In this document: piece after piece, positions 23,309 through 35,284 of the stretch | How the letters are laid out: every line of letters begins with the position of its first letter | How positions within the stretch are numbered: the stretch's first letter is position 1 | From: Ctenosaura bakeri | Lineage: Eukaryota; Chordata; Lepidosauria; Squamata; Iguanidae | Direction of reading: 5' to 3' | DNA: 64,000 bases | Assembly: GCA_948474755.1 (NCBI GenBank) | Contig: CAOLHI010001255.1 | Span: 434,001 to 498,000, forward strand | Notes under the pieces: generated by a model | Databases searched by the model: none | What the model was told of the DNA's origin: nothing | The model's input: the letters and a program-made list of their open reading frames with translations, nothing else | Translations under genes and position numbers: made by a program

Positions 23309-23708
23309 TACTGGATACACTCATGTATAAATCCAGAAATTTTAGTCAAAAAATCAACCCCCCAAACTGAGTCAACTTATCCATGGGTCAATGTAAGTAC
23401 TGTATCTAAACTCTCATCACAAAAGGAACCATCCTTTTCTCTGAGTAGTGTGGTGAAAGGTAAGAGCCTAGTCTGTCCCAAGACAACTGAAAAGAGTGCC
23501 AACTCCTCTACTTTCTCTGCTGATGTGCTGTTTCTGGCCTTTTTGAATGCTGGGGTAGAAAAATTGTGGTAGCAGCTCTTTGGTGCTTTCTTCTCTTTGT
23601 GAAATGACCCTTGACTTAGCCATAAGTCATATCAAAATCCACAGTTTTGGCCCCAAAACCTGCCCGTGACTTATATGTGAGTCAGCTTATACATGAGTAT
23701 ATACAGTA
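23309..23708. mobile_element. 400-bp Tc1/mariner-like MITE with TA ends
   Basis: The left end TACTGGATACACTCATGTAT and the right end ATACATGAGTATATACAGTA are imperfect inverted repeats of about 23 nt bounded by TA. Internal words (GAGTCAACTTATCCATGGG and GTGAGTCAGCTTATAC) are also mutually inverted. No transposase frame is present. Confidence 0.55.
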
Positions 23709-26700
23709 GGCCAATATATTGCTTCTGGGAGGTCCACCATAACTAGAGCATGAATACAAAAGCCTTCTACTATTGTTTGCTTTCTGGCAATGGTTATTAA
23801 ATTGCATGCTGTTTCTGAACATTGAACCTTTCTTTTGGCATAGCATCACTAATAGCCATTTGCAGTTTATCCACTGTGAACTGATCTAACCCTTTTAAAG
23901 GCAATATTCTTGTAACAAATAGAAACGCATTTCTAAGGTACAGTGTGAAGGCCTTTCTTTTGTGCTGTATCTACTATTAATCAATTTTATGGGGTGACAC
24001 TGAATTCTGTTATGATGAAAGAAAATGACATATCTCTATCTATTTTGCCCTTTCATTATTATGTACACTTATATTATCCCCACCCATACTTTTCCCCCAT
24101 AAACTAAAAAACCTCAAATGTTTAAGCTTTTGTTGTTGCTGTAAGGGCGGTGCTCTAACACTTAATCTTTTGGTTTGCCCTTTTCTGTACCTTTTCTGGA
24201 TCTATTTTATCCTTTATAGGAAGGAGTGATAGAATTGCATATAGTATTCCAAATGCTGCCACATTATAGTTTATATAAAGTTATTATGACACTGCAAATT
24301 TATTTTCAATTGCTCTTCTAACATGGGATTTGCTAAAAGTTTACTGCTGGAGAACACTAACCAGATGTTTTCACTGAGCTGTCACTACAGTTTCAAGATC
24401 TCTTTCTTGGATAGTCACAGCTAATTCAGATCCCATCAGTGTGTATGTGAAGTTGGATTCCCCCCCCCCAGTGTGTTTTATTGCAATTTTGTTGCTCATG
24501 GATCTGAGTTGATTTTTAGCATCTTGTACACACAGAGCCCTACAGCCTAAAGTTTGTTTGAGGAGGCCCACTAAATCAATAGGGTTATATTGCTCAACAA
24601 TTGATTCAGTGGGTCTACTCTAGTCGGGACTAGAAATCCCAAATTATTCTGATATCACGTACACCATTTTTATATTAATTTTTACTTCCTTCTTTAATTT
24701 GTACTTCCTTTAGAGAGCTCTATGAGTGGCTTATAGAGAACTCTGCCCTAGACCTTCTGCAATTCTGGTCTCAACCCCAACAATACTACAATGTTGGTAC
24801 TTCCAGATTATTTGCTGAGTCAGATAAAGTACTATTAAAATTGTACTACTATAGGACCCCCCCTTTTTTTTTACTCCAAGGCAAAATTCCAATTTTCATA
24901 GGGAAGAAGAGCAAGCCTCAGATAATTAGATAATTAACTTAAACAATTAGCTTGTTATTATCAACTTCTAGTATGCTTTGCTAAGGAAATTAAATATTGG
25001 TGTTTGTCTTTCAGTGGTGCAAGCTTTGGAGCATAAGGACACAGCTGGTCTCTTTTAAGTGTAGAGATTCCTTTGAAGATATGGAAACTTAAAGACACAT
25101 AAAATGTAGAAAGTCAAAACATAGACTGCAAGAAGTAAGAACTGTTTGCTTTAAGTGTGACTTTGGCTACTTTGACAAGAAAATGAATGTATCACTCATC
25201 TAATCTACCTGCTTTTGTACATTTATATACTTCCATCACACCATTATTGAACATTATAACTCTTGTTACATACATTTTACATTTTATGTAACAATGCCAG
25301 GAGGGATACAGTCTTATTAGGAAAACGGAAGCTATCATCGTGATGCGGCATGTTTTAATGCATCCCCTTCAGCCTGAACACAGCAATCACTGTAAACAAG
25401 CAGTTGCACTTCATTCATTACAGATCAGTTCCCCTTTCTCTGAGTCATATTTCATCTTCTTGAATAGGTGTTCTCCATCATAATTTTGTCTGTCACTTAT
25501 TACAGCTGATGTTAAATGGCTTTTCAGCTAAATGCCTGTTTGTGTTATTTATTAACTTGAGTACATTTGCAGTGATACACTTTCATGTTTCAGAATAGAT
25601 GGGTAAATTCACTCATTGAAAGCTGAACTGGCCATAGTTTAAAAAACTGTGAGAGGACGGAACCCTTACTGGCTTGGCCCACGCCTGAGAATTTATGAGA
25701 ACTGGAGGAATTATGGAATAATCTGTAGGACTGAGCAAAGGGCTAGCAGAGACAGTATTGTAAAATGGTTAACCATTTTGAAGGGATAGTTGAGTTTCTT
25801 TCACTATGTCTTAGCTCTAATCCTTGGTACCTGAGATAACTGAGGATTTGGAAACAAATACTAAGAGAAATGGAGCACAAATGATGAAAATTAATGGGCT
25901 GTCTGGTGGAACACACTGTGGATGATCAACCATGTCTATATAGCAGTGGTAGCATCTTTCTCTTCCATTGTCATTGCATCAGCAGAAGAATCACAAGCAA
26001 GTGATTACATTGTATGGACCTGGAGATAGGAGCAGCCTGGTGTGATTGCTGCTAAGATTTTTATTGCTAAGAACTTCAAAACTTGGTTTTTAATGGAGAG
26101 TACATGCTTGAGATATCAGAGACTGCTACATCTCATTTGTGCTTGTAGAACTGCAGGGATACCCTTGAGGAAGTTAACAAGTCTTTAGAACCTGATTCTA
26201 ATGTGTGTTGAGGACAGATAGGTTGAAATGTTTGTCTTCTGGTACAGAGTCTTGGTGGGGCAAGGGGCAATGCAGTTGTCTTTAAAATAAGCATAGGACT
26301 TCTCTTTAAAAAAGAAAGAAAGAAATCATTTTTGTAGAAATAATTTCTTTAGCTACAGGCCTATTTCCAGTCTTCCCGGTTCTCAGAAAACATTAATAAA
26401 TGAGAGCTGGTTCCCACTATGTCTGGCCACAAACACTAGGTCAAGAATATTATCTGGAAAGTATAGGGCAGGTATATATTGTGATGGTGGTCATGGAATC
26501 CTGGTCTTGCCAAAGCAACTGTACCATAAATATTGAAGTCCAATAGGGCCACCTTCTGAGGTTCTTCAATGCAACACTAGAAATCATTTCTATCAGCTCA
26601 GCCACAGAGGCCAGCTAGGTGATTTCTCTGTTTTGTTTCTCTGACACAATACCAGATGCTAACTTTTGCAATCTACCCCTAGGCAGATTGATTTCCTGGT

Positions 26701-28016
26701 GAGAAAGATGGAATTGTGGCTAACTGCAACATGCCCTGCCAGCATGTCAGTGGGCAGAACTGGGTCAAGTCCCTTATGTCTAGGTTTCAGTTGTACACAT
26801 CAGGTCAGCCTCCTCATCTACAGTCAAATCATGTATGAGTGATGTTTTGTTGTGGAATGGTCCAGTGGATGGTTGGTTTACATGACTACCCACATCTTGG
26901 GGAAAAGATGCTGACTGGAGAGGAATAACATTCTCTGTATGGCTGTAAATCTCCCTCCATATCATGGTACTCACTGCTTCTTGCCTCCATGCCTCTCCAT
27001 ACTAACCTCTGTCCCAATAGGCAATAAAGTGATATACTTCTTTTCATGTATTTTTTCCTAAACATATTTTCCCCTCCAACAAGTCATTTGCATCCACGGA
27101 CTCATGGTGTTTGAACATAATCAAGAACTGATTTTGTCGGCATCGTCCAGGTTGCCATAGCAGCTAAAACTTATTCCTTTTGTGAAAATGTTACCGGCCC
27201 CTTGGCTTCTGTTTACCATATAACCAGACACATTATTAGCTTAATGAAGGATCTCTTCAAGAGGCTCATTTCAAATTTGTAAGTTATCTGTCCAACAAGT
27301 ATATCACTGCTGTGTGCTCAGTGTTATTCACAGGGGCCATCTGGACATGCTTGACAAAGACTGCGTATCCTTTGCCAATAAACATCTTATTGGCTGTGTG
27401 GAGGGAAAACAGTGCTTCTCTGAATATACCCGGTGATGCTGGCTTTTATGTTTCCACTGCTCTCTTGGCTTTACATTGCCGAGGCTTTTTTTAATCATCT
27501 AAAGATTTATAAATATAATTCTGCCTTCTTTTCATGCCTGAAACTAAAGAATCATATGCTGCTTAACACTCCAGGATTCCTCTCCAGTTCTAATTATTAA
27601 CTGTTGTTTGTGTATCCCGGAGATTGCTGTAGAATCCCCGCCACTTGCATATTGTTTCAGTGACTGCCATCTTGGCTCGCTCTTCAAGGATCACGTAAAC
27701 ATTCAATTACTTGCCCTCCTGCCTTTGGATCAAATTCTGTAAAAAGCAAAAACAAAAAACAAAAAACCCAATAAGTTTTTAGAGACTGAATACAATGTGC
27801 TAATGAGAAAAGGCAAAAAAAAACAAAAAAAAAACCAGTAGGATGTAAAACAGCAGTTATGGTTTTCAGAGTGGTGTCAAAACAGACGGTCAATTTGCTT
27901 CCAAGCAACCAGAAGGTAGTTTGCTTTTGATCAGGCAGAAGAAACTGTTGGAGTATGATTGTGGGAGTAGATAAAAGTCTGAAACATACAAAATATGGAA
28001 AACTACAAGAATATAC
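23709..28016. other. intergenic; possible conserved noncoding stretches; half-palindrome repeat at 24570-24640
   Basis: No gene. A degenerate half of the palindromic repeat seen at 28017-28165 lies at about 24570-24640 (GATTCAGTGGGTCTACTCTA). The segments 25330-25600 and 27130-27560 look unique, free of transposons and mixed in composition, the appearance typical of conserved noncoding elements. I cannot test conservation from one sequence. Confidence 0.3.
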
Positions 28017-28165
28017 TGACAGTGGGTTGGGTTCAGACTTAGTCACACTTAGAGAAGAGCCCCTGAAATGAACAAGACTTAAGGTACCTGTGATTCACTT
28101 CAGTCCCCTTGATTTCAGTGAAGTCTGCTCTAAGAACGGCAAAGAAGGATCCAATCCACTGTCAG
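28017..28165. repeat. 149-bp palindromic dispersed repeat
   Basis: The outer arms GACAGTGGGTTGGGTTC and GGATCCAATCCACTGTC (reverse complement differing at three positions) enclose inverted words AGACTTAGTC, GACTTAAGG and ATTTCAGTGAAGTCTGCTCT. Related pieces occur at 24570-24640, 28505-28578 and 31533-31661. Confidence 0.55.
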
Positions 28166-28504
28166 GATATTTTTAGTCATGAAGTTAAGTCCCCTTATTT
28201 ACTGTGGGTCTGTTCTAATTATGCCTGAGTCTGCAGTCACTCCATAATATACAATAGAATAATGTCCAAAGAAATGGTTTTACAAACTATTTTGATTCTC
28301 ATCTATGAGATTTTAGGGGCCATAGTGGTCTCCTCTAAATAATGGCCTCTTCTATCCCTAGGGAGGCTTGCTTGGCTCCTTCATCAATGGTTTTTATAGC
28401 TCTGTGAAGTTTCTGTCTAGAATTTTGACCTGAAAAATTATTTTACGTTCTTGCTGCTGTTTATGTTGTTAGTGGCCCAAACCCTATTCTTAGTACCAAC
28501 AGTA

Positions 28505-28578
28505 ATAGAGCCACTGAATCAGTGTCAAAAACTGATTCAGTGGGTCAACTCAAATTGGGATTAACAACAGGATTCAGT
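28505..28578. repeat. fragment of the palindromic dispersed repeat
   Basis: CTGATTCAGTGGGTCAACTC followed by AAATTGGGATTAACAACAGG and ATTCAG is one arm of the repeat class seen complete at 31533-31661. Confidence 0.5.
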
Positions 28579-28579
28579 T

Positions 28580-29320
28580 CATTGTGTGATCAGGGGTGAC
28601 TTCTTCTGTAAAGAATGACTCAAACATGAGTTTGAGATAGAAAAAACCACGACTTTATTGACTGCAGATACATATAGGGTGGACACAAGCATGGATATAG
28701 ATCCAGCCATCAGTCAACCTGCCTGTTGACTGATCAGCCCAAGGCTGCAGCTCAGAGCTGAAGATGCCACTGAGGGGTGCATGACACCTGTCTTCCTAAG
28801 CACGGCACACCCACTGCCACTATGCACCCCTTGAGTGCTGGGTAGGACACTCATCTAACTGGTGCCAAGTAGCTCTTTGTACCTACTGCCCCAGATCCAA
28901 TACCCATATTCTTGCCTTACAAGTTGTGACATAGCTACCCTGAAATGGAGAGTAACCTGAACTTAACAAACACCTACCCAACAAAAAAAGAGTGGGTGGG
29001 TGGTACACTGCTGAGAGACAACTGGCAGTTGCCTCTGAGAGCAGTGCTTTATATACCCCAGAGCTGGACCTGAGTGAAGCCTACAGACTTAACTCAAGCC
29101 CAACTCCAACAGCCAATGAATTAAAAGCAGCAGCTTTAATCCTATTGGCTGTTTCTTCTGGGGCCTTTTTGAGGTCCGCACATAGGCACATGGCCCCAGG
29201 CAAGCCAGAGGCCCACACGTCATCCACTTCCCAACCCACAATGGCATCATGCAATGAGTTGCACAGTGCTCTTATGTTTTCTGTTTTCTCACATTTAAAT
29301 CCCACATGTGTGTTGAGTTT
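28580..29320 (-). mobile_element. LTR-like or promoter-like block, minus strand
   Basis: On the minus strand a CCAAT motif (CAGCCAAT near 29145) is followed by a TATA box GGGGTATATAAAGC at 29048-29060 and, about 390 bp further, an AATAAA signal (TCAATAAAG at 28652-28660). This spacing is typical of U3-R-U5 in an LTR. Exact ends and a target duplication could not be fixed. The block is richer in GC than its surroundings. An alternative is an ordinary short transcription unit. Confidence 0.4.
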
Positions 29321-30095
29321 TTCCTTTTGAGTTTGGCAATTTGCTAATTGTCTTCTGTTTTTGTTGGGAGGCAGTTTAATATTGTTGTTAGTTGTCTTAT
29401 AATTGATTCACAGACAGGCAGGATCACCATCATATGTGAATGTGATTTTATTACCCAACATTCCTATAGTCCTATAATCAGCCAAGCTAGGTGCAACATT
29501 GAACTTCCAGAGAAAGGGATGTGTTCTGTATGTAAAAGATGCAAGGGAATATATTAATCTCTCCCCTGTGGCAAAAAGAATTATCATACAATTCTACCTC
29601 CCTATTGTTGTTTTCGAATACTGCATTTTAATACTGTGCAGCTCTGCTCTTGAGTGAAGTTTCTTTAGCCAGGATATTAACCTATTGCCCTACTGACCCC
29701 AAAATGAGAGTGCTGTCAGCCACAATCAGCTTCTCTTTCAGGAAAGAAAAAGATATTACAAACATTTGGCAAGAAAGAATATCTTAGTAGAAAAATATAC
29801 CTTTTGCTCTTTTGTTTTCATAGAAGTGGATATACTGATTTAGGGCAACTCTTTCTTCTCTCTTAATCTATGTACCATGAATGGGCAATCAGGATTCCAT
29901 TGGCAAGTTACACTACTGTCCAGGACGCTTATTCACAGAACAAAGAGGAACAAACATACAGAAATGGGATTGTGCCCGTTAGATATCATGTCTTATCCTT
30001 GGTGCTTTAACTAAGTCTTGTGAACTAAACCTGTGGGCATCCAAGATGTACACATGTAAACTCTCTAGCTCCAATTCATTCTTCATAGAGACTCT
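29321..30095. other. intergenic, no recognised feature
   Basis: AT-rich sequence with no gene and no repeat I can name. Confidence 0.35.
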
Positions 30096-30537
30096 GGCCT
30101 TTTCCACATTTTATTTTTAAACGGGGCAGCGCATCCTCTGCTGAGGACATTTGCACTTGGGGGCAAACTGGGTCCAGACTACTTAATGTATGTCCAGACT
30201 TCAGCCTGCTCTGGAACGATTCCCCATGCTGTTGAAAGACTGATTAAAAGAGGTCTTTCAATAGCCCAGCGCGCCCCAGTCCTTCGCTGCACTAATGTGT
30301 AGATTTGCAGGCTTGCGCCAACGTGACGCTACAGATCTTCGGGGGGGTGGGCTTCCGGCTGGTGAGCTTCTCTGGTTGGTGGAGAGCCTCCACCAACCGG
30401 AAGCCTCCATTTTCGTCCCCGGAGAGTGTGTAGCGCAGGCGCGCGCTGCTCCAGATCAGCGTGGATCGTCGGGGGGGAGTGTGCCAGTCCGGTGAGTAAC
30501 GGACTGCCCCGTTTCCCCCCAAAGTGCGAAAAAGCCC
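30096..30537 (+). mobile_element. about 442-bp GC-rich MITE, family C copy 1
   Basis: It starts GGCCTTTTCCACA and ends TGCGAAAAAGCCC, termini of the same general type as families A and B. A possible TCT duplication flanks it. It is homologous to the reverse complement of 32129-32589. Shared words in order are GTCCAGACT, CAGCCTGCTCTGGA, AGGTCTTTCAA, GATTTGCAGGCTTGCGCCAA and TCCGGTGAGTAACGG. It contains an internal hairpin at about 30352-30404 (GGCTTCCGG / CCGGAAGCC). Confidence 0.65.
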
Positions 30538-31532
30538 TCTGGTCAATGAAAAATGCATTGAGATCAAAACAGGGCTGACATGTACCATCACGATGCTGAT
30601 GATGTATAAAAACAGTGATACATGAACCAAAGTTAAAATTCTGAGCCTTTCAGCATTTATAGCTGAAACATAAGCTTTGAGCACTCTTGCTTATGCGATA
30701 TGGTGGGTTTGACTTTGAAAGACTCAGAAAACAATAGGCATATCTTCACCACCGGCGTCTTCAACATGAGTTTGAAGTGTTTTTCTCTTATAATGCTTTG
30801 ACTTACAACATGCAATCTGAAATGCCACCTAGTTTTGTAAACATTTAGACCTCTTAGTATTCAAACACTTGCTGGGGCTGATTAATTCACCTGATCAGAA
30901 GGACTTGTCATAAACTCTGCAACAGCAGTATTAATCCATGCACCTTAATCAGTATTTGTAATATTGCCATTACTGATGTGATTAGTGCTTGCAAACACCC
31001 TCATCCTCCGTCTACCCAAGCAAATGAAAGTACTTGGTTGGCATCTAGCAACTGAATAACACGTTTCTAGATTATTTAATTATTGGCAGAATAAGGTATG
31101 TCCAGGATAATGATTTCATTATTTGCAGACTGGGATATGCCCAGGATGAACCCTAGAATGGAATTATAATAATTAATTGCTGTTTTAACAATAGGTAGGG
31201 CTTTCACAGCTGATGGTAGCATGTCCATAAAAATAGCTTAGACATTTTGCTATCCCACCTGGTTCCCAGAGATGAATGTTTCTAATGTGGTAAATAATGA
31301 ATACTATAATATTAGCCACATAAAAATGTCTCCCCTGTTGCAGTTGTAACATTGGTCATGATTAGGTGCTTCATACTGGTCAAGTGTCTCTTTTATAGCA
31401 AAATGTTTTTGTGAAATAGTTTGGAAGTTAAAAAGTGAGTAGTGTTAGGTGTACAGCATCCTACCAAAGACAAGGTGTGATTGGCTTAAATGAATAGAAT
31501 ATCCCTCCAACATCCATCCCCCTATAAAACGG
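30538..31532. other. intergenic; possible conserved noncoding stretch at 30880-31200
   Basis: No gene. The segment 30880-31200 is repeat-free with homeobox-like TAAT words (TTAATTCACCTGATC, TTATAATAATTAATTGC). Regulatory function is speculation. Confidence 0.25.
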
Positions 31533-31661
31533 ACTAAATCCAACTGACAGTTCCAACTAGAGTACATTCATTGAATCAATGGGATTACATGCATGCTCAC
31601 TTATCACATTCTCATTGATTACATGCATTTAGTCTAGTTGGCACTAACAACTGGATTTAGC
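31533..31661. repeat. 129-bp palindromic dispersed repeat
   Basis: GACTAAATCCAACTGACAGT with CCAACTAGAGTACATTCATT on the left mirrors ATGCATTTAGTCTAGTTGGC and ACTAACAACTGGATTTAG on the right. It is a hairpin MITE-like unit without coding capacity. Confidence 0.6.
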
Positions 31662-32128
31662 TCTAAGAAGCAAGTGGCCAAAAGACATGTTAGAATAGTG
31701 ATGTCATTTATTGTGTGTCGAAGACAATGGACAAATTACAATGCGACACCAAGCAGATGTGTACATATATGAAATAAAAGCACACAGTTTGTTCTTAAGC
31801 TCTCCATATCCTCTGTTTCATATAGATACGATGCACTAAAAATGGTATATGAACTTTCTTAGAAAGCCGTAGCAACTGTACTGTCTCTAATGATAGCCAT
31901 TGGCTCACTTATCTACTTAGGAAGTAATGGATACAGCATCCAAAGCAACGTTAGTTATATGTAGAAAACATACACTAAGCAAAGTTGTATGCCAACAATA
32001 AAATCACAGTCAGAATAGGGGAAAAAAATAGACAGTAAGGGCAGTGAGTCCTTTACAGCAGAAGCAACAAGTATACCTTCAGAATCTTTTCAAAATTAGC
32101 ACACGTGTTGCGTAGTAGGACTTTCTAG

Positions 32129-32589
32129 GGCCATTTCTGCACGCAGCGAGGGAATTGCTCCCTGCCGCTACTCACCGGATCTTCTTTGGGTCCGGTCCGG
32201 TCCGGTCCGGGGCGAGGAGGAGCAGTGTGTGATCTCAGATCCGCACTGCTCCGGTGTCCAAAATGGTGGCTTCTGGTTGGTTGTGGGTCATGACCAACTG
32301 CTGAAGCTCGCCAGCCTAAAGCCCGCCCTCCGCAGATCGCAGGCTTGCATTGGTGCGAGCCTGCGAATCTGCATTGGAGAGCAGGTACACAATGGCGCGC
32401 GCCGGCATTTTGAAAAACCTGAAAAATCAGGTCTTTCAAAAACACGCTGGAGGACCACTTGGGGTTGCTCTGGAGCAGACTGAGGTGCGGATCTACAGTG
32501 AGTAGTCCGGACTCAGTCCACTCCAAGGTGCAGACGTCCTCCGTGGAGGACGCACTGCACCATTTTTTTAAACCCGTGTGGAAATGGTC
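32129..32589 (-). mobile_element. 461-bp GC-rich MITE, family C copy 2 (inverted)
   Basis: The ends GGCCATTTCTGCAC and GTGTGGAAATGGTC are inverted repeats. The interior is homologous to 30096-30537 in the opposite orientation. A (TCCGG)4 tandem run lies at 32190-32210. The minus strand carries ATCCGGTGAGTAGCGG near 32165-32180, matching the same motif in copy 1. Confidence 0.7.
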
Positions 32590-35284
32590 AATGAAAGTCA
32601 CTTTTCCTCTACAGTGCTACCACTGAAAAAATTATGTACCCCTATTAAATAGATCATTTAATGGTGAAACGCAAAGTTGATTTCTATTTCCTAGAAGTTT
32701 TCACATACACTGTATGTGTATAAAGCAGAAGACATTCTTTAATAGCACACTGGATCCAGGCCGTTGAGGTTGTCATCCTCTGCATAAGATTCATTCCACT
32801 TAATGAAAATTGCTTCTGAATACATGTACATGACATTGCCAGAAAATTATATGTCAAGACTTTATGGGGAAGGAGCTAATTGGCCACAATATTTTTTTAT
32901 CCTTCAGATTCTAGGTTACTTTTGATTTTGACAATCTGCAACTCTACAAGTGCTTGGTTAGACTGCTATTTTATAGGATTGTGGACCCTGAAACAATTCG
33001 ACCATTTTAAGGTCTGAGATACAGCAATATAAAAGACCCAAACTGGCACAGTTTGAGTCACACTAAGCAGTTGTCCTAGTTTCCATAGTTGTTACTCTAA
33101 CTGTTTTCTCTCTCGCTCTCAAGAAAAGAAACAGCCCAGGCTTTTCTCATAAAAGCAGGCTATTTTTCAAGACAGTTTAACATATATAAACAAAATCTGT
33201 TGCAATAACTGTGAAATCATTTGCATTCATAATTATAGTTGCTTTTCTCATAAATTGCAGCCATATCCAAGAACACATTCAAAAATAGAAATACATTATT
33301 TATGCTTTATTGTTCAAAATGGATTTCTGTTTTATAAAGCTGCAAAGATAAGGAATTAAATTTACTCAAAACAAGAAACCTGAAATATCATGATCTGGCA
33401 AGGTAATGACAGATCAGAATAATTATTACCATGGCTCCTTCTGAGAGCTAGTGACATTAGAACCTTTGAAATCCATATTGGGAGGTGGGGGAGAAGAAAA
33501 GAAAAGAAAAACTCACCTAGCAATAACACCACCCTGTATATACATGGGTTGACATTATTCCAGTTGAGGGCCTTTCCTCCACCAAAACATTTGAATTTTT
33601 CATAAGGTTCTACATTTTTGATGAAAATATCTTACTGTAGAACTGTTTCTAGATTCAAAAATATGTCTGTCAGAGAAAGAGTCAGATCTGTGGTTTTATA
33701 AAGCTCTTAGAAGTGATGACGGATATTCAGTAGATCAAACGTCCCAGTTGTTTTATGCAGCTCAAGGAAAAGAGAACCAATTAAGCAAAAGGAAGAGTAA
33801 AGAATAAAAATGTCCACCATTCCCTGCCTATACTGTCATATTTTTGACTCTTCATTGTATCTGTTGTCTGTGCAGAAAATGAAATATTTTCCATTTCTTA
33901 TAGCTGTGGAATGATATCTAACCACCTTTAATCCAAGATGTTTCAGAAACATCCTGAATAGTCAAGGTAAGTGTGTCTCACTTGAATGCCTAGTACAAAT
34001 GATAAGTATACACTTCTAGGCACAATGCCATAAAATTGATTTTTGCACTCTTTACCACCATGAAGCAGTAACTTACTTCATCAGTGGTTCTCTGAAAAAC
34101 GGCTGCCACCAGGGCAAGTAAGTATATACAAAAAAATATGGCTGAGTGTTTCTATATGCATTAGAAAGCACTGTGAACGTTGATTATGACATCAGATTTA
34201 TTTATTTTTTCTGCAGCAACTCGTGATTTGTATGAAACATAAGCCAAACTTGAAATAAAATACTTATCAGTCATGTGACGGTACTGCAGAAAGGAAACGA
34301 TGAAGAGGTAGGCAGCACCAAACTGGATAAACAGGCTTTATCTAAAGGAACATGAATCAAGTCTATCCCCTTCTGAAGATATTTATCCTCTTCCTAGATA
34401 CTAGAACCCTTCCACAGAGATGCCCGTGAAATGTAGTGTGGTGAGCCAGATAAACGCCTGTCAGAGACACAACTCTGCTCATACCCAAGATATACCTGAT
34501 GAACTGAACATATTCCATGGAGAGAAATGTGAGGAAGTTTCCCCATTCAAAATGTGTTGGTTTTGTCAAAGCTAAATCATCTTCCATAGTTTAAATCTAT
34601 CTCTGGATGTGATGATACAAAAGCTTCCTAAAAGTTTCACAGTACTCTGCCTACAAAGTGACTTGAAACCTCCTGCAGGAAAGAGGCACACCTAGGTCTC
34701 AAAGGAACTTTGTTGCTGCCAATGATGAAGGAAATTTTACTGTATTTCTTTTACTGCCTCTGTTTCTAGTCATTTTATGGACAGGAAGTGACGTGGCCTC
34801 TATCTGCATTGACCTCCTTCAGCAACACCTTAAACAACACCTTAAGCAAATATTCCAACCACAATGCAGCTATATCTCAACAAAGATGCCGAACTGTGAC
34901 CCTAACTTTGTCACTTTTTTTCCCTTGCACGGTTTTTAAAAACCATTCTTGTCTGATGAAGAAGCCTCTGGGTATTGAAAACTTGGTGTGATCTATTTTG
35001 CACCTTTTGGTTGGCCAAAGGTGTGAATACAATGTTTATTTTGGATTTTACTGTACATTTAATAGTACCTATGTTCTGGCTTTGTGAGTGACCTGCTATC
35101 TCCATCTCATGCCCAGCTCTGTTCTTCTCCCTCTTGGTGTCATCTTTCACACATCCTCACTTGTCCTTCTAATTAACTGTTGCGCTGATAGAGAAAACCA
35201 GTGGTTCATTAGTACAGTATCTGTACTGAACCTGACAAGCAATTTGTCTGATGGAACTTGCTGATGTACCTTTGCCATCATTTT
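32590..35284. other. intergenic, no recognised feature
   Basis: AT-rich sequence with no gene. Small GAAAAG repeats lie near 33495-33511. I see nothing else to support. Confidence 0.35.
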
